In this document: piece by piece, positions 1-8,240 of the stretch | Layout of the letters: each line of letters begins with the position of its first letter | Position numbering within the stretch: position 1 is the first letter of the stretch | DNA from: Rachicladosporium sp. CCFEE 5018 | Lineage: Eukaryota; Ascomycota; Dothideomycetes; Cladosporiales; Cladosporiaceae | Direction: 5' to 3' | Assembly: GCA_002077045.2 (NCBI GenBank) | Contig: KZ111209.1 | Span: 1-32,055, forward strand | DNA length: 32,055 bases | Translations under genes and position numbers: made by a program | Notes under the pieces: model-generated | Seen by the model: the letters and a program-made list of their open reading frames with translations, nothing else | Told to the model about the DNA's origin: nothing | The model's database searches: none

Positions 1-244
1 CTTTGTATCTTTTGACGCGCACTCCAATGCATTGAGCACCGCAGCGGCCGGTCGCAGGTGTCAAAGGCTTGAGCGTAGGACAGCACCCAGCGACTTGGGA
101 ACAGGGCAGGGAAGGTGCGACAGGCAGAGCCAGTCAATTTGTCCGTCTGGTATGCAAGGTGCTCGAGGGTCATGTGAAATCGATGAATGGGGATGGGCAG
201 TGACTTGAAGGGGTGTATGTGTGAGATGAGGGAGGGTTACGCAC

Positions 245-419
245 CATTTGCTATGGGTAGCCATCGGTCCTGTTCCTTGACCTCGAAGTCGTAACCCAGG
301 TCGTGCTCGGCGAGACTCATGTCGGGCTCGCCTTCAGTCTGTGGCTGGGCGGCATCCTCGTCACCTGACGGGAGCGGTTGTTCCACTTCCTCATCGTCGC
401 GCGGCGGGCTCTGTGACAT
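245..419 (-). CDS. HAP3: HAP3 / NF-YB CCAAT-binding factor subunit, first exon (partial)
   Basis: HAP3 (NF-YB) is the histone-fold subunit that pairs with HAP5 and, with HAP2, binds CCAAT boxes in promoters. Only the first exon is here. It encodes 58 residues: an acidic, low-complexity N-terminus followed by EVKEQDRWLPIAN, the conserved entry to the NF-YB histone fold (family consensus EQDRxLPIANVxRIMK). The ATG is at 419-417. Coding is interrupted after the first base of the next codon (expected Val) by a GTGCGT donor at 244. The minus strand from 244 to 1 contains no continuation of the histone fold, so the intron is at least 244 nt and the rest of the gene lies beyond the left edge. Identification rests on the short conserved block at the exon end, which is quite specific. 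Confidence 0.85.
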
Positions 420-2602
420 ATTGTATCCGGCGGGCTGCAGGCTCGAGGCCTGGCGTCAGTGCTGAGCTGGCAAATCAATTCGCTGGCGTTCAACACGTCA
501 CTCCAGGAGTAGTCTGACCGTCTTTGCGGACGGCCCGAAGCAGATACCCTGTTCCACCTGCAGCAGTGCGTCGAAGTAGTATGCTGTGTGACCTGCGACT
601 CGGCAGCGGGTGAAGCTAGATCAGTGCCGGCAGCTCTGTACTCGCGACCGCTATGACGGGACTGGGCAGTTGCAGGCGATGTTCAGGATTCTGTAGTAGC
701 GGTGTGGCTGTTGTGGGGAAAGTCTCTTTGTCGAAATTCAGTCTGGCCTGTTGACTTTTACACGCCAATCAAGCGGTGAGGAGTGGTTGGCGTTCGTTAA
801 TGCTGCATCAGCAGCTTCCCTCGTAACTTTGTTGCAAGCTAGACCAAATTGCGCGACGTCTGATGATGGCCGCTCGCGATCGTGGCTTCGCTTTGGTTGC
901 CCACACGCCCCCAATGGACTCCGCAATAAGAATGGTGGATGCGCGTAACCGATGGCGCTGCAGCAGTGTACCAAGCGAACAACAACACACTGGCCCCAAC
1001 GCGCTGGCGTCCGTTCGATGCCGGCAGCTTCGTCCACGGGCGCAATCTGCGTAGGACGTGCGACGCGCCTCGCGCCTCACAACAACTTGATCGCCGACGC
1101 GGGATGCCACTCAGCCCTGACGTAGCCAATGTGTCCGCGACCGTCGGACTGATCAAGTGGAGAACCACGGAAGAATTAGAGACGCATGCAGTACGATAAT
1201 TGCAAGCTAGATAAAATGCCAGCGAATACATGCAATTGAGGAAGCATGCTGAACCGCGACTGGTCAGGCGCGAATCGCCCAGTTTATGATCCTGCCTAAT
1301 AGCGCCTGGACCCGGATCATCGAGCGGCAACGGTGCCAGGCGCGCCAGTCAGCGTCTTCACACTGCGACAAGCACACTTCATTGGTTGATTTCGCAATTG
1401 GTTATCTACACCTCATCACTGTCCATCACAGAGAAGACTGACACTGTAGTGTATACTCGATGGAGCCCTAGTTGGCATTTATTTCGATAGAGCAGTGATC
1501 GCACGCTTGAGCGATCATCCATGCCTTGTGACGGCATTGTTGTAGAGTGATCGGACCTGCGCGGCGGAGAGGAAGGTCCTCCGGCTATTCCTCCAGGCCA
1601 TCCTGCAGATGCTCATGCGCATCGCAGACAACCCACGCCGCCGGCAGAAGTAATCATGTATGCCATTGATCCCACACTCCAGGTACCTTTGGGCTCACAA
1701 CTATGCGCTGGCAAGTGTGCTACTTCCTACTATCAGTGAGGCGACACATCTTCGGCAACAGCTTCGCCGCCCGACGTTTGATGACTTTGGTGTAACGATA
1801 GTCTTTCACCACTTTAGAGACCTGACGTTGCGATCAGCCAGTCGACGATGAGACGTACCTGGCATTGTGGTTTCACTCGAGTAGCCCAATCAAATATTGC
1901 GTCAACGCTACGGCCTCAGACATTGGGCAGCCTTGGGACTAAGCTTACTGCAGGACAGCGCATAGCTGCATACGACGTGCATGAGAGTACATGCAGCTCT
2001 TTTATGTTGCAAGTAGATGGACTGACGCCATTGATGTTTGATATCTGCTCAGTGTCTGCAGCTACTGTATGTTGGGCAGCCTTGCTGCACACCACACGCT
2101 GGCATCGCAGAGAGCGTTGGGTGCGCGTGACATGCACGCCTCATTCTGATCAGGTGACCTTGTGCCACCTTCTCGTCGAGCGATATCCTCCCGCGACAAT
2201 GACACGTACGTTGCCTACGACACTACTCATCTGCACAGTAGCACAATCTAGCATCACCGGCATGCAGACTCCTGGACGCCGTCGAGCCACCGCGTTCGCG
2301 GCTTGCGCCATAGGTGAACTGGGCACCTTCGGCATTGTGTCGAGGGATCATGCTGATCGCGAAGCTTACTGCTTACCGTACATTGCTTCTTTTGTCATGT
2401 TCTACTGCAAAAGCCAGAGTGCTGGGCTGAATGCGTGGGATCACGACGCTTGTGTGATTCTTCTTTGATCATGTCGCACCAAATTGACTGCTTCTGCGCC
2501 ACAGCTTATTCTGCGCTGCCAAGAAGCACTCGGCTGCAGCGTGAATAGTGGTCCAAGGGTCGCGAGAAATGGCACTCGGAGCGTCGGCCTGTCGTTGGAA
2601 CA
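420..2602. other. Gene-poor intergenic stretch
   Basis: About 2.2 kb between the HAP3 start and the 3' end of the prefoldin gene. It should hold the HAP3 promoter and 5' leader and the prefoldin 3' end. Several open frames of 60-206 codons exist on both strands, the longest at 1848-2468 plus. None resembles a known family, and they overlap one another without splice-linked extension. I see no tRNA, rRNA or clear repeat. Confidence 0.5.
765..769 (+). promoter_or_regulatory. CCAAT box upstream of HAP3
   Basis: A CCAATCA motif lies about 346 bp upstream of the HAP3 start codon. CCAAT is the binding core of the complex that contains HAP3, so autoregulation is conceivable. A pentamer alone is weak evidence. 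Confidence 0.25.
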
Positions 2603-3421
2603 CTACTGTTGGACCACTTGTATCTTGTTCTTCTTCTGTAGAGATCGTCAGCACTAACGCATCACGGGCAGACTCATTCTAAGTGCACTAACCTTCCACT
2701 TTTCCATCTCGTCTTGCTTCGTCTTGTATTGCTTCGCGAGCTCCTCGAGCACTTTGCTCATGTTGTCTGCATTTGACTGTAGTGTGGGCAAGACATCGCC
2801 CACTGTGCGTTCGACCAGAACTCCATTGATCATGCGGAAGCACTTGCGATCGCTCGGCAGTGGCGTGAGAGTCTCAAGTACTAATCTAAATGATGGGCAA
2901 AGTCAGCTCTGAGTCCTTCAATGAGTGTTACGACCAGCAGCTTCGACTACTGAGGCTTCGACTGGTGCATTTTCGATGCGGCGCCTCGTCTGGGTCCTGC
3001 TAGTCACGGAGATGCCGCATGAGCACAGCCTCGTCTCCAAAAAGCGAGGCCGTCTAGCCCTCGTCCAGTCCAAGGCCCGTCGATCATGCCAGCACTCTGC
3101 AACGACCGAACTCTGTTCAAGCGGTGAATCACCGCCACTTCAATATCGAAGTAAGACGAAGCGAGCCTTGGGCAAACGGCGATCTGACTCCTGGGTCGAC
3201 AAGTACAGCGGAGGGACCACATAGTACGCACTTGTGCTCGTCAACTTCCTGCTCGACATTCCCGATCTGTGAGGCGATGTTCTGTAGCGTGTCTTTGAAG
3301 TTCGAATACTGCGTTTGCAATTCTGGAGTGAAGCTCGTCAGCTTGCAGATACTTGTCGAAGCATTTCTGCAAGAGATGTACCCTGTTGCTTCTTAGCAGA
3401 GACCTGCTGTTGAGCAGCCAT
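2603..3421 (-). CDS. GIM4: Prefoldin subunit 2 (GIM4), four exons
   Basis: Prefoldin is the cytosolic hexameric chaperone that passes nascent actin and tubulin to the CCT chaperonin; subunit 2 is a beta-type subunit with two helices flanking a hairpin. Reconstructed exons are 3421-3382, 3322-3232, 2885-2693 and 2635-2603, giving 118 residues, the usual length. All junctions keep frame and use GT/AG. The N-terminal helix contains QTQYSNFKDTLQNIASQI and the hairpin contains KCFRMINGVLVERTVGDVLP, a family hallmark. The C-terminal helix ends EMEKWKKKNKIQVVQQ. Introns 1 and 3 are 59 and 57 nt, but intron 2 is 346 nt, out of line with the rest. The gene is divergent from CMC2, with 184 bp between the start codons. 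Confidence 0.92.
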
Positions 3422-3605
3422 AGTGATACTTCTATGAGGAAGGGCGGTTTATTCGAGACTTCATGTAGCAAATGTATTTGGTTGACGGAGCGAATCGGAG
3501 TGTTCCCGCTTGACTGCGAGATGATCGACGTCGACATGCATCGTTTCCACAACTTCCGTATGTAGCTCCTCTACAACATCTTCTTCTCGGCCCATCTTGA
3601 TAGCT
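3422..3605. promoter_or_regulatory. Divergent promoter between prefoldin 2 and CMC2
   Basis: Only 184 bp separates two oppositely directed start codons, so both core promoters and leaders must lie here. I see no TATA box or CCAAT box in it. The layout is inferred from the gene starts. Confidence 0.5.
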
Positions 3606-3903
3606 ATGCATCCTCACCTCCATACCAAAGATAATCCAGGTACTATCCATCTCTACCTACACTGCTCACAGTTGTCCCTGCTAACGATCCCCAGGATGCG
3701 AGGAGATCATGACCGCCCTGGAAGACTGCCACGCCCGTGGCTTCATGTGGAAAGCCATCGGCATGTGCAGCAGCCTTAAAGAAGACGTCAACAAGTGTCT
3801 ACGAGCTGAGCGACTAGCGAGGACGGCTGAAAATCGAGAGAGGGCAAAGGAGAAAAAGGCGAAGATTCAGGCCGTGTGGGCGGAAATCGATGCGAATAGC
3901 TGA
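3606..3903 (+). CDS. CMC2: COX assembly mitochondrial protein CMC2
   Basis: Cmc2 is a small twin-CX9C protein of the mitochondrial intermembrane space needed for cytochrome c oxidase biogenesis, imported through the Mia40 disulfide relay. Exon 1 (3606-3639) encodes MHPHLHTKDNP, the typical start of the family. A 55-nt intron (3640-3694, branch CTAAC near its end) follows, and exon 2 (3695-3903) completes an 80-residue protein. Two CX9C pairs are visible: C-EEIMTALED-C and C-SSLKEDVNK-C, with CLRAERLARTAENRERAK after them. The C-terminus is a charged helix. Without the intron the first cysteine would be lost, which supports the splice model. Confidence 0.93.
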
Positions 3904-4550
3904 GCGGCTGAAGGAATCGCAATTTAGAGACGGTGAAAGACAGCACGGGAGAAAACTCTGGTTATATATTCGTGATGCTGAGCGAGAGTATCGGCTTCGC
4001 AACGTGGGCTATGAGGGCCGCGGACCGAAGGACAACAATGTGTGGCGACCACGACGCTGATCGGACTGCTGTGCAGTCTGTCGACCGGACACGGTAGCGG
4101 CATAGTCGTAAGCTTGCAAATGTGAGGCGCTACTGAAGTATCCGTAGCACGCGCTACAAGACCACATTCAGGCTGCCAGGAGCGATGGGACGGAGTAGAC
4201 GGGGCAACGAGATCGGGTCTATCGAGGAGGGAATGCGAGCATGCACGGGAAGCAGACACAGCGCAGAGCGCAACATGGAAGCGGAGACGACCTTGTTATG
4301 AGAAGTGGAGGTGCATATACGCTCGAGATCATCTACAAGATCTATGTGGTATAGTTCTACGAGATCAAGGCACCCACAACGCCGCGCTATCACAGACGTT
4401 CCCCGCCCATCCACCACATAAAAGCAACGCAAGTACCTCCCCGAATCTAGAGACGCGTCCAGCGCTCATCCCGCACGCTCGCTCGCTCAGTCCGTCGCTT
4501 TGACAAGCTCCAACCGCCGACAAAGGTGCCGAGATGTGTCACGCTTTTCC
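3904..4550. other. Intergenic region between convergent CMC2 and ARO8
   Basis: About 650 bp between two gene 3' ends. It presumably contains both 3' UTRs and polyadenylation signals, but I cannot place them. The open frames here look like chance, and I see no RNA gene. Confidence 0.4.
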
Positions 4551-6425
4551 TCAAGCCATCGCACTGAGGTAGCCGTTAGTGTGGCCATTGGTGTAGCCGT
4601 CGAAGTGCCCGCCATTGCTATATCCGTTTCCATAGCCACTGGTGTAGCCGGTACCAAAGTCTTTCGCTTGGCCGTTCGCATGCCCATTGATGTAGCCGTT
4701 CACGTGTATGTTAGCGAGACCAGTCTCCAATGCCTTCATCTGCACCGCAGCGCTCCCATTGCCGTTCCCTTGAACCACAGAGTCGATCGCGAAGACCTCC
4801 CTGAACGCCTCCCCAAGTCTCCTCACACCCTCCTGGATGTCCTCCAGCGGTGTGGCAGCATAGGTAGCGCGGAAGTACATATCATCACCTTCGCCTTGAC
4901 CATCAGGACTGAACCAGCTTCCTTTCATCAGCAGAGTGCCGTGTCCGATGATAGCGTGGAAGATCTCCTCCTCGATATCGGCTCTTGACTTCCTCGGGTA
5001 GGCAGGATGTTTTCGGTAGTCGACCTTGAACCAGTGGAACATGCCAGCCATAGGCGGCACCCAGCTGACGATCTCGCGTGGCACGTAAGACTCACAGGCG
5101 TCGAGCAGGACGTCCCGACGCTCCGTGTACTCCATGCGGATGTGCAGCAGCCAGTCAAGATAGCCAGTGTGACCCCACTGCTCCTCCAACAACTTGTACA
5201 TGAGCAGCTGGCTCATGCCTGACGGTCCTTGAGTTGATACATCAGCGTGCTGACGATACCGGTCAACGATCTGCTCGGAAGCTGTGATCCAGCCGACGCG
5301 AGCACCAGGCGCGATGACTTTGCTGAATGAGTCGAGGCGCATGACACGACCGTCAGTGTCCATGCTGAGATAGCTGGGTACGAGAGAGTCGAGGAACTCT
5401 TGGTGCGACGATGGAGGTGGGATGGGCGAAGCGTCTGGGCCAGTGTAGGGTTGCATCTGGAGAAAATAGTACGGCTCGTCTTCCATAATGATGAGGTCGT
5501 GTTTTCGTGCGACGGCGTAGATTTCTCTTCTTCGCTGCGCGGACTGTGTAGAGCCGGTAGGATTCTGACCTGTGGGCACTGTGTAGAGGATGAAAGGTTT
5601 TGGGCCGCAGCGAGCGTAGACATCCCAGTTCGTGAGGACTTCATCGAGGGCAGAGGGCAGGAGACCACCCTCGTCCATCTTCACGCCTGCAACCCTGATG
5701 CCCATGGGAGCGGCAGCCTCAACGGCTGTGGGGAATGTGAACTCCTCACTCAGGATCCAGTCGCCTCGCTCGCAGAACATGCGGAGACCCATATCGATGG
5801 CGCTGGTCGAGCCGATGGTCATGGTACAGCTCCAGTCCTGGTACGGCGGCGAGTGCACGATCTCGGTGTGCTCGATGATCCATCGGAGGAACTGAGCAGC
5901 ACCATAGCCTTGACCATAGTTGAAGGCTGTGGAAATGTCGAAGTCGGACTTGCCCTCAGCGAGATCGTTCTTGCCGGCATGAAGCGTGCTACATCTCGAG
6001 GGACCGTCGAAGTGACCAGCGTCTGGCACTCTGGCACTGAGCTGCTCAAAGGGGAAGTATCGACTAGATGGCAAGCCACCACCCAGAGAGATCATGCCCT
6101 CATTCTTCAAGTACCGGGCGGCACCCTTGAGTGAGCTCGGCAGTCGAGTGTTAGACTCGGTACTGAAGCGATCTGTATCCAATCAGCATCATCCATCATC
6201 GACACAACGGTCGGACTCACGATCCCATCGCCTGGCTTTGGCCTTATGCAGGTGCGAAGTCCTGCCCTTGAATCGTTCAACATCGGCCAGAGCCGCAACG
6301 CCGGCGACGAGTCTGCCTTCTGCAGCCCTACGCTTAGCAACGCTCTGAATGGTCAGACGGCCAGGTACCGTGAAGGCAGAAGTGTCAGACTCCGGCAAGA
6401 CATCGATGGAGGCTGACGGGGCCAT
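4551..6425 (-). CDS. ARO8: Aromatic amino acid / 2-aminoadipate aminotransferase (ARO8-like)
   Basis: Fold-type I PLP aminotransferase of the Aro8 family, which interconverts aromatic amino acids and their 2-oxo acids and can act on 2-aminoadipate in lysine synthesis. Exon 1 is 6425-6221 (68 codons plus one base), then a 48-nt intron (6220-6173), then exon 2, 6172-4551; total 608 residues. The junction restores KAKARRWDHRF, matching the family's KAKRWDH block. Other hallmarks are GMISLGGGLPSS, TVPTGQNPTG (Asn about 272), MEDEPYYFLQM, and LDSFSKVIAPGARVGW with the PLP lysine at about 353. The last 75 or so residues (from about 534) form an Asn-Gly/Tyr/His-rich tail with degenerate NGY/NGH repeats, beyond the catalytic domain. 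A CCAAT motif lies near -104. Family assignment is firm; substrate preference cannot be read from sequence. Confidence 0.92.
4554..4715 (-). repeat. Degenerate NGY/NGH repeat encoding the ARO8 tail
   Basis: The 3' end of the ARO8-like gene encodes recurrent Asn-Gly-Tyr, Asn-Gly-His and Thr/Ser-Gly-Tyr units, for example NGYINGHANGQ and GYGNGYSNGG. At DNA level it is a degenerate repeat of AAYGGN-type codons, visible on the plus strand as recurring gccattggtgtagcc-like words. Confidence 0.6.
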
Positions 6426-6528
6426 TGCGCAACCCGGGCAACGGCGAGGGCGATCCTCGTCAATCCCACGTGGTAGACAGATCCTCAGATCGTCCTGGTA
6501 ACGCAATCGCCAGGCACGACGGCGTACG

Positions 6529-6533
6529 ATTGG
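6529..6533 (-). promoter_or_regulatory. CCAAT box upstream of ARO8
   Basis: On the minus strand this reads GACCAATCG, about 104 bp upstream of the ARO8 start codon, a typical distance for a HAP-complex site. Motif evidence only. Confidence 0.35.
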
Positions 6534-7433
6534 TCGTGGGCACTGCAGCGGCGTCAGAGAGCGTTGGTCAAACCCGCGTTCCCCACGCCCGCCCACGTAC
6601 CAGGTAGCGCAGTACTTTCCGCTTTCGTCAAAGGCGACCCAGGGCACGCGTGTAGCAGCGATGGGAAAAGCAACAAAAGTCGTGGGATAGAGGATCTTTC
6701 TTCCGTTTCACCCCACGCGCGGTGTGGTAAAAGCAGAAAAGTGGGAGTGTGTGTGACTTGACGAGAACCGAGGGAGGAAGTGCGGGATTTTTTGGCAGCT
6801 GGCGGCTCTATCAATGTAAAAGGGAAACGGAGCAGTGGAAGAGCCGACTCAAGCTCTCACACAATCGCGACCCTTGACCCACCAGTAGGACAGCAGCAAA
6901 CAGGCACGGCGTGAGAGGTTCCCTCGGCACCAGGAGGGAATTACTCCAAGCGAAGCGTTCGGCAGGGCAAGTATCGTCAAGGTTGCGACAGCAGGCCAGC
7001 ACGAGCAAGCATGGCGACAAGGCGGTCTGCGCTGGTGCGCGGTGCCCCCGGCTGACGCGCCGGCGCAAGTGCGTCGAATCTCCCGGAGGGTCGCGCCCAG
7101 ACGATGGTGAGAAGTGGGTACGGGGTAGCTATGTGATGCAGAAAAGCTTGACCGGCATCGCGTGATTCGCAGTGTGACGGGTGTTATCGGCTTATCTATG
7201 CACGACCAAGCGCCGTTCTGCGGTTTTGGGTTTCTGGCCGCAGTATTCCGCGAGGTACTCGGTCGCCGGAGGCACAAGGAAGAGACCTGTGCGGTCATGA
7301 ACTCTCGCGGCCCGTCACAGGAAAAGCATCACACCCCCCAAGCTGCAGCAAAGGAGCTCGTAATGAAAACTCGACACCTGGCCTGCAAGGTACCTGACAG
7401 CATCGTAAATTCGTTGGCCTCGTCCTCTGCATG

Positions 7434-7473
7434 CCCGGTCCCATTGCCGCCGCTAGGCGGTAACAGGACCGGG
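7434..7473. repeat. 40-nt imperfect palindrome
   Basis: Arms of 18 nt pair at 15 positions around a 4-nt centre. The outer 8 bp (CCCGGTCC/GGACCGGG) are perfect and the inner six are GCCGCC/GGCGGT. It lies about 770 bp upstream of the recombinase start, in non-coding sequence. It could be a recombinase binding site, an element terminus or a simple hairpin; its role is unproven. Confidence 0.6.
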
Positions 7474-7627
7474 TATTCAGAGAGCTAGGCCCACGAATTT
7501 TGCTGCCATATCGTCCAGCTTCGGTTGCATTCATCGGTACGGAGATGAAGGCATATAGGAGACGTGTTCACGTGACTTGCCATCTTTTCATTTTCTTAAT
7601 AATCCGTTCCGACAGTTATTCCACAGT

Positions 7628-7653
7628 GTGTCGTAAAAGAATGCAAACGACAC
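7628..7653. repeat. Short inverted repeat upstream of the recombinase
   Basis: Perfect 7-bp arms GTGTCGT and ACGACAC are separated by 12 nt of A-rich sequence. The dimensions resemble a two-arm tyrosine-recombinase core site, but a repeat this short can arise by chance. Confidence 0.3.
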
Positions 7654-8240
7654 TAAGATTTACCTTCATCCCATGGGTGGCGTTGAGTCAACTGGTTGCA
7701 GTTCATACAAGTCCTCTCGCCTATTGCCTATACTATACTTCCTCTATACCACCATCGCCATGCAACCCACTACCAGTCTAATCAAGCCGGCATGTCAATG
7801 TTGGACATGTCTGCAATGCGGGTCGAATCGCACCATTTCCCACAGAAATGCCAATTGGTCTCGCAGTTGTGCACGCCCACCATGGCCTAGGAACACGTTG
7901 ATGGAATGCAGAGCCACGATCAAGTCGTAACGCATTTTGCGACGAGTGACTCGGTGCATCGGGTACCTTTGAAACCGCGCATGTCTGTGAGGTGAATCTG
8001 AGCGATTCCGAATTTGCGCCATCAGTTGTGCCTGCCATGCGTCCCTACCGGTCTGCTGGGTTATGGCAAGTGCGGCCAACTGGCGAGGCTGCCATCTGAT
8101 CTCGCGGGGACCTCCGGGTGCAGCAAGTGCGGTCAACGGGCATTGGGGTGTCATTTGAGCTCGTCAGGGCTTTGGACCTTTGCCTGCGAGATGAATGGAT
8201 AGCTGTCAACAACGTGTTCCCGTCGTCGAAGCGCCCAAAC

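Larger units (their letters stand above)
6426..8240. other. Intergenic region between ARO8 and the recombinase gene
   Basis: About 1.8 kb between two divergent genes. The left part holds the ARO8 promoter. The right part probably contains the left end and promoter of the mobile element, including a 40-nt imperfect palindrome (7434-7473), an E-box-type CACGTG (7569-7574) and a short inverted repeat (7628-7653). Open frames here have no family resemblance. A cysteine-containing frame at 7790-8160 could hold an upstream recombinase exon, but I find no convincing splice path. Confidence 0.45.

Noticed and set aside
1848..2468. 206-codon plus-strand open frame
   Set aside because: Cys/Trp/His-rich translation with no family resemblance, no splice-linked neighbours, and overlapping open frames on the other strand.
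4154..4432. 92-codon minus-strand open frame between CMC2 and ARO8
   Set aside because: Falls in a convergent 3' region, looks random, and lacks a supported start.
7795..8154. 119-codon minus-strand frame opposite the recombinase 5' region
   Set aside because: Looks like a shadow of the region upstream of the recombinase; no recognisable domain.
8014..8202. Cys-rich plus-strand frame (CxxC pairs) just before the recombinase, as an upstream zinc-binding exon
   Set aside because: The frame does not match the recombinase frame and I found no convincing donor-acceptor pair; a strong-context ATG exists at 8241.
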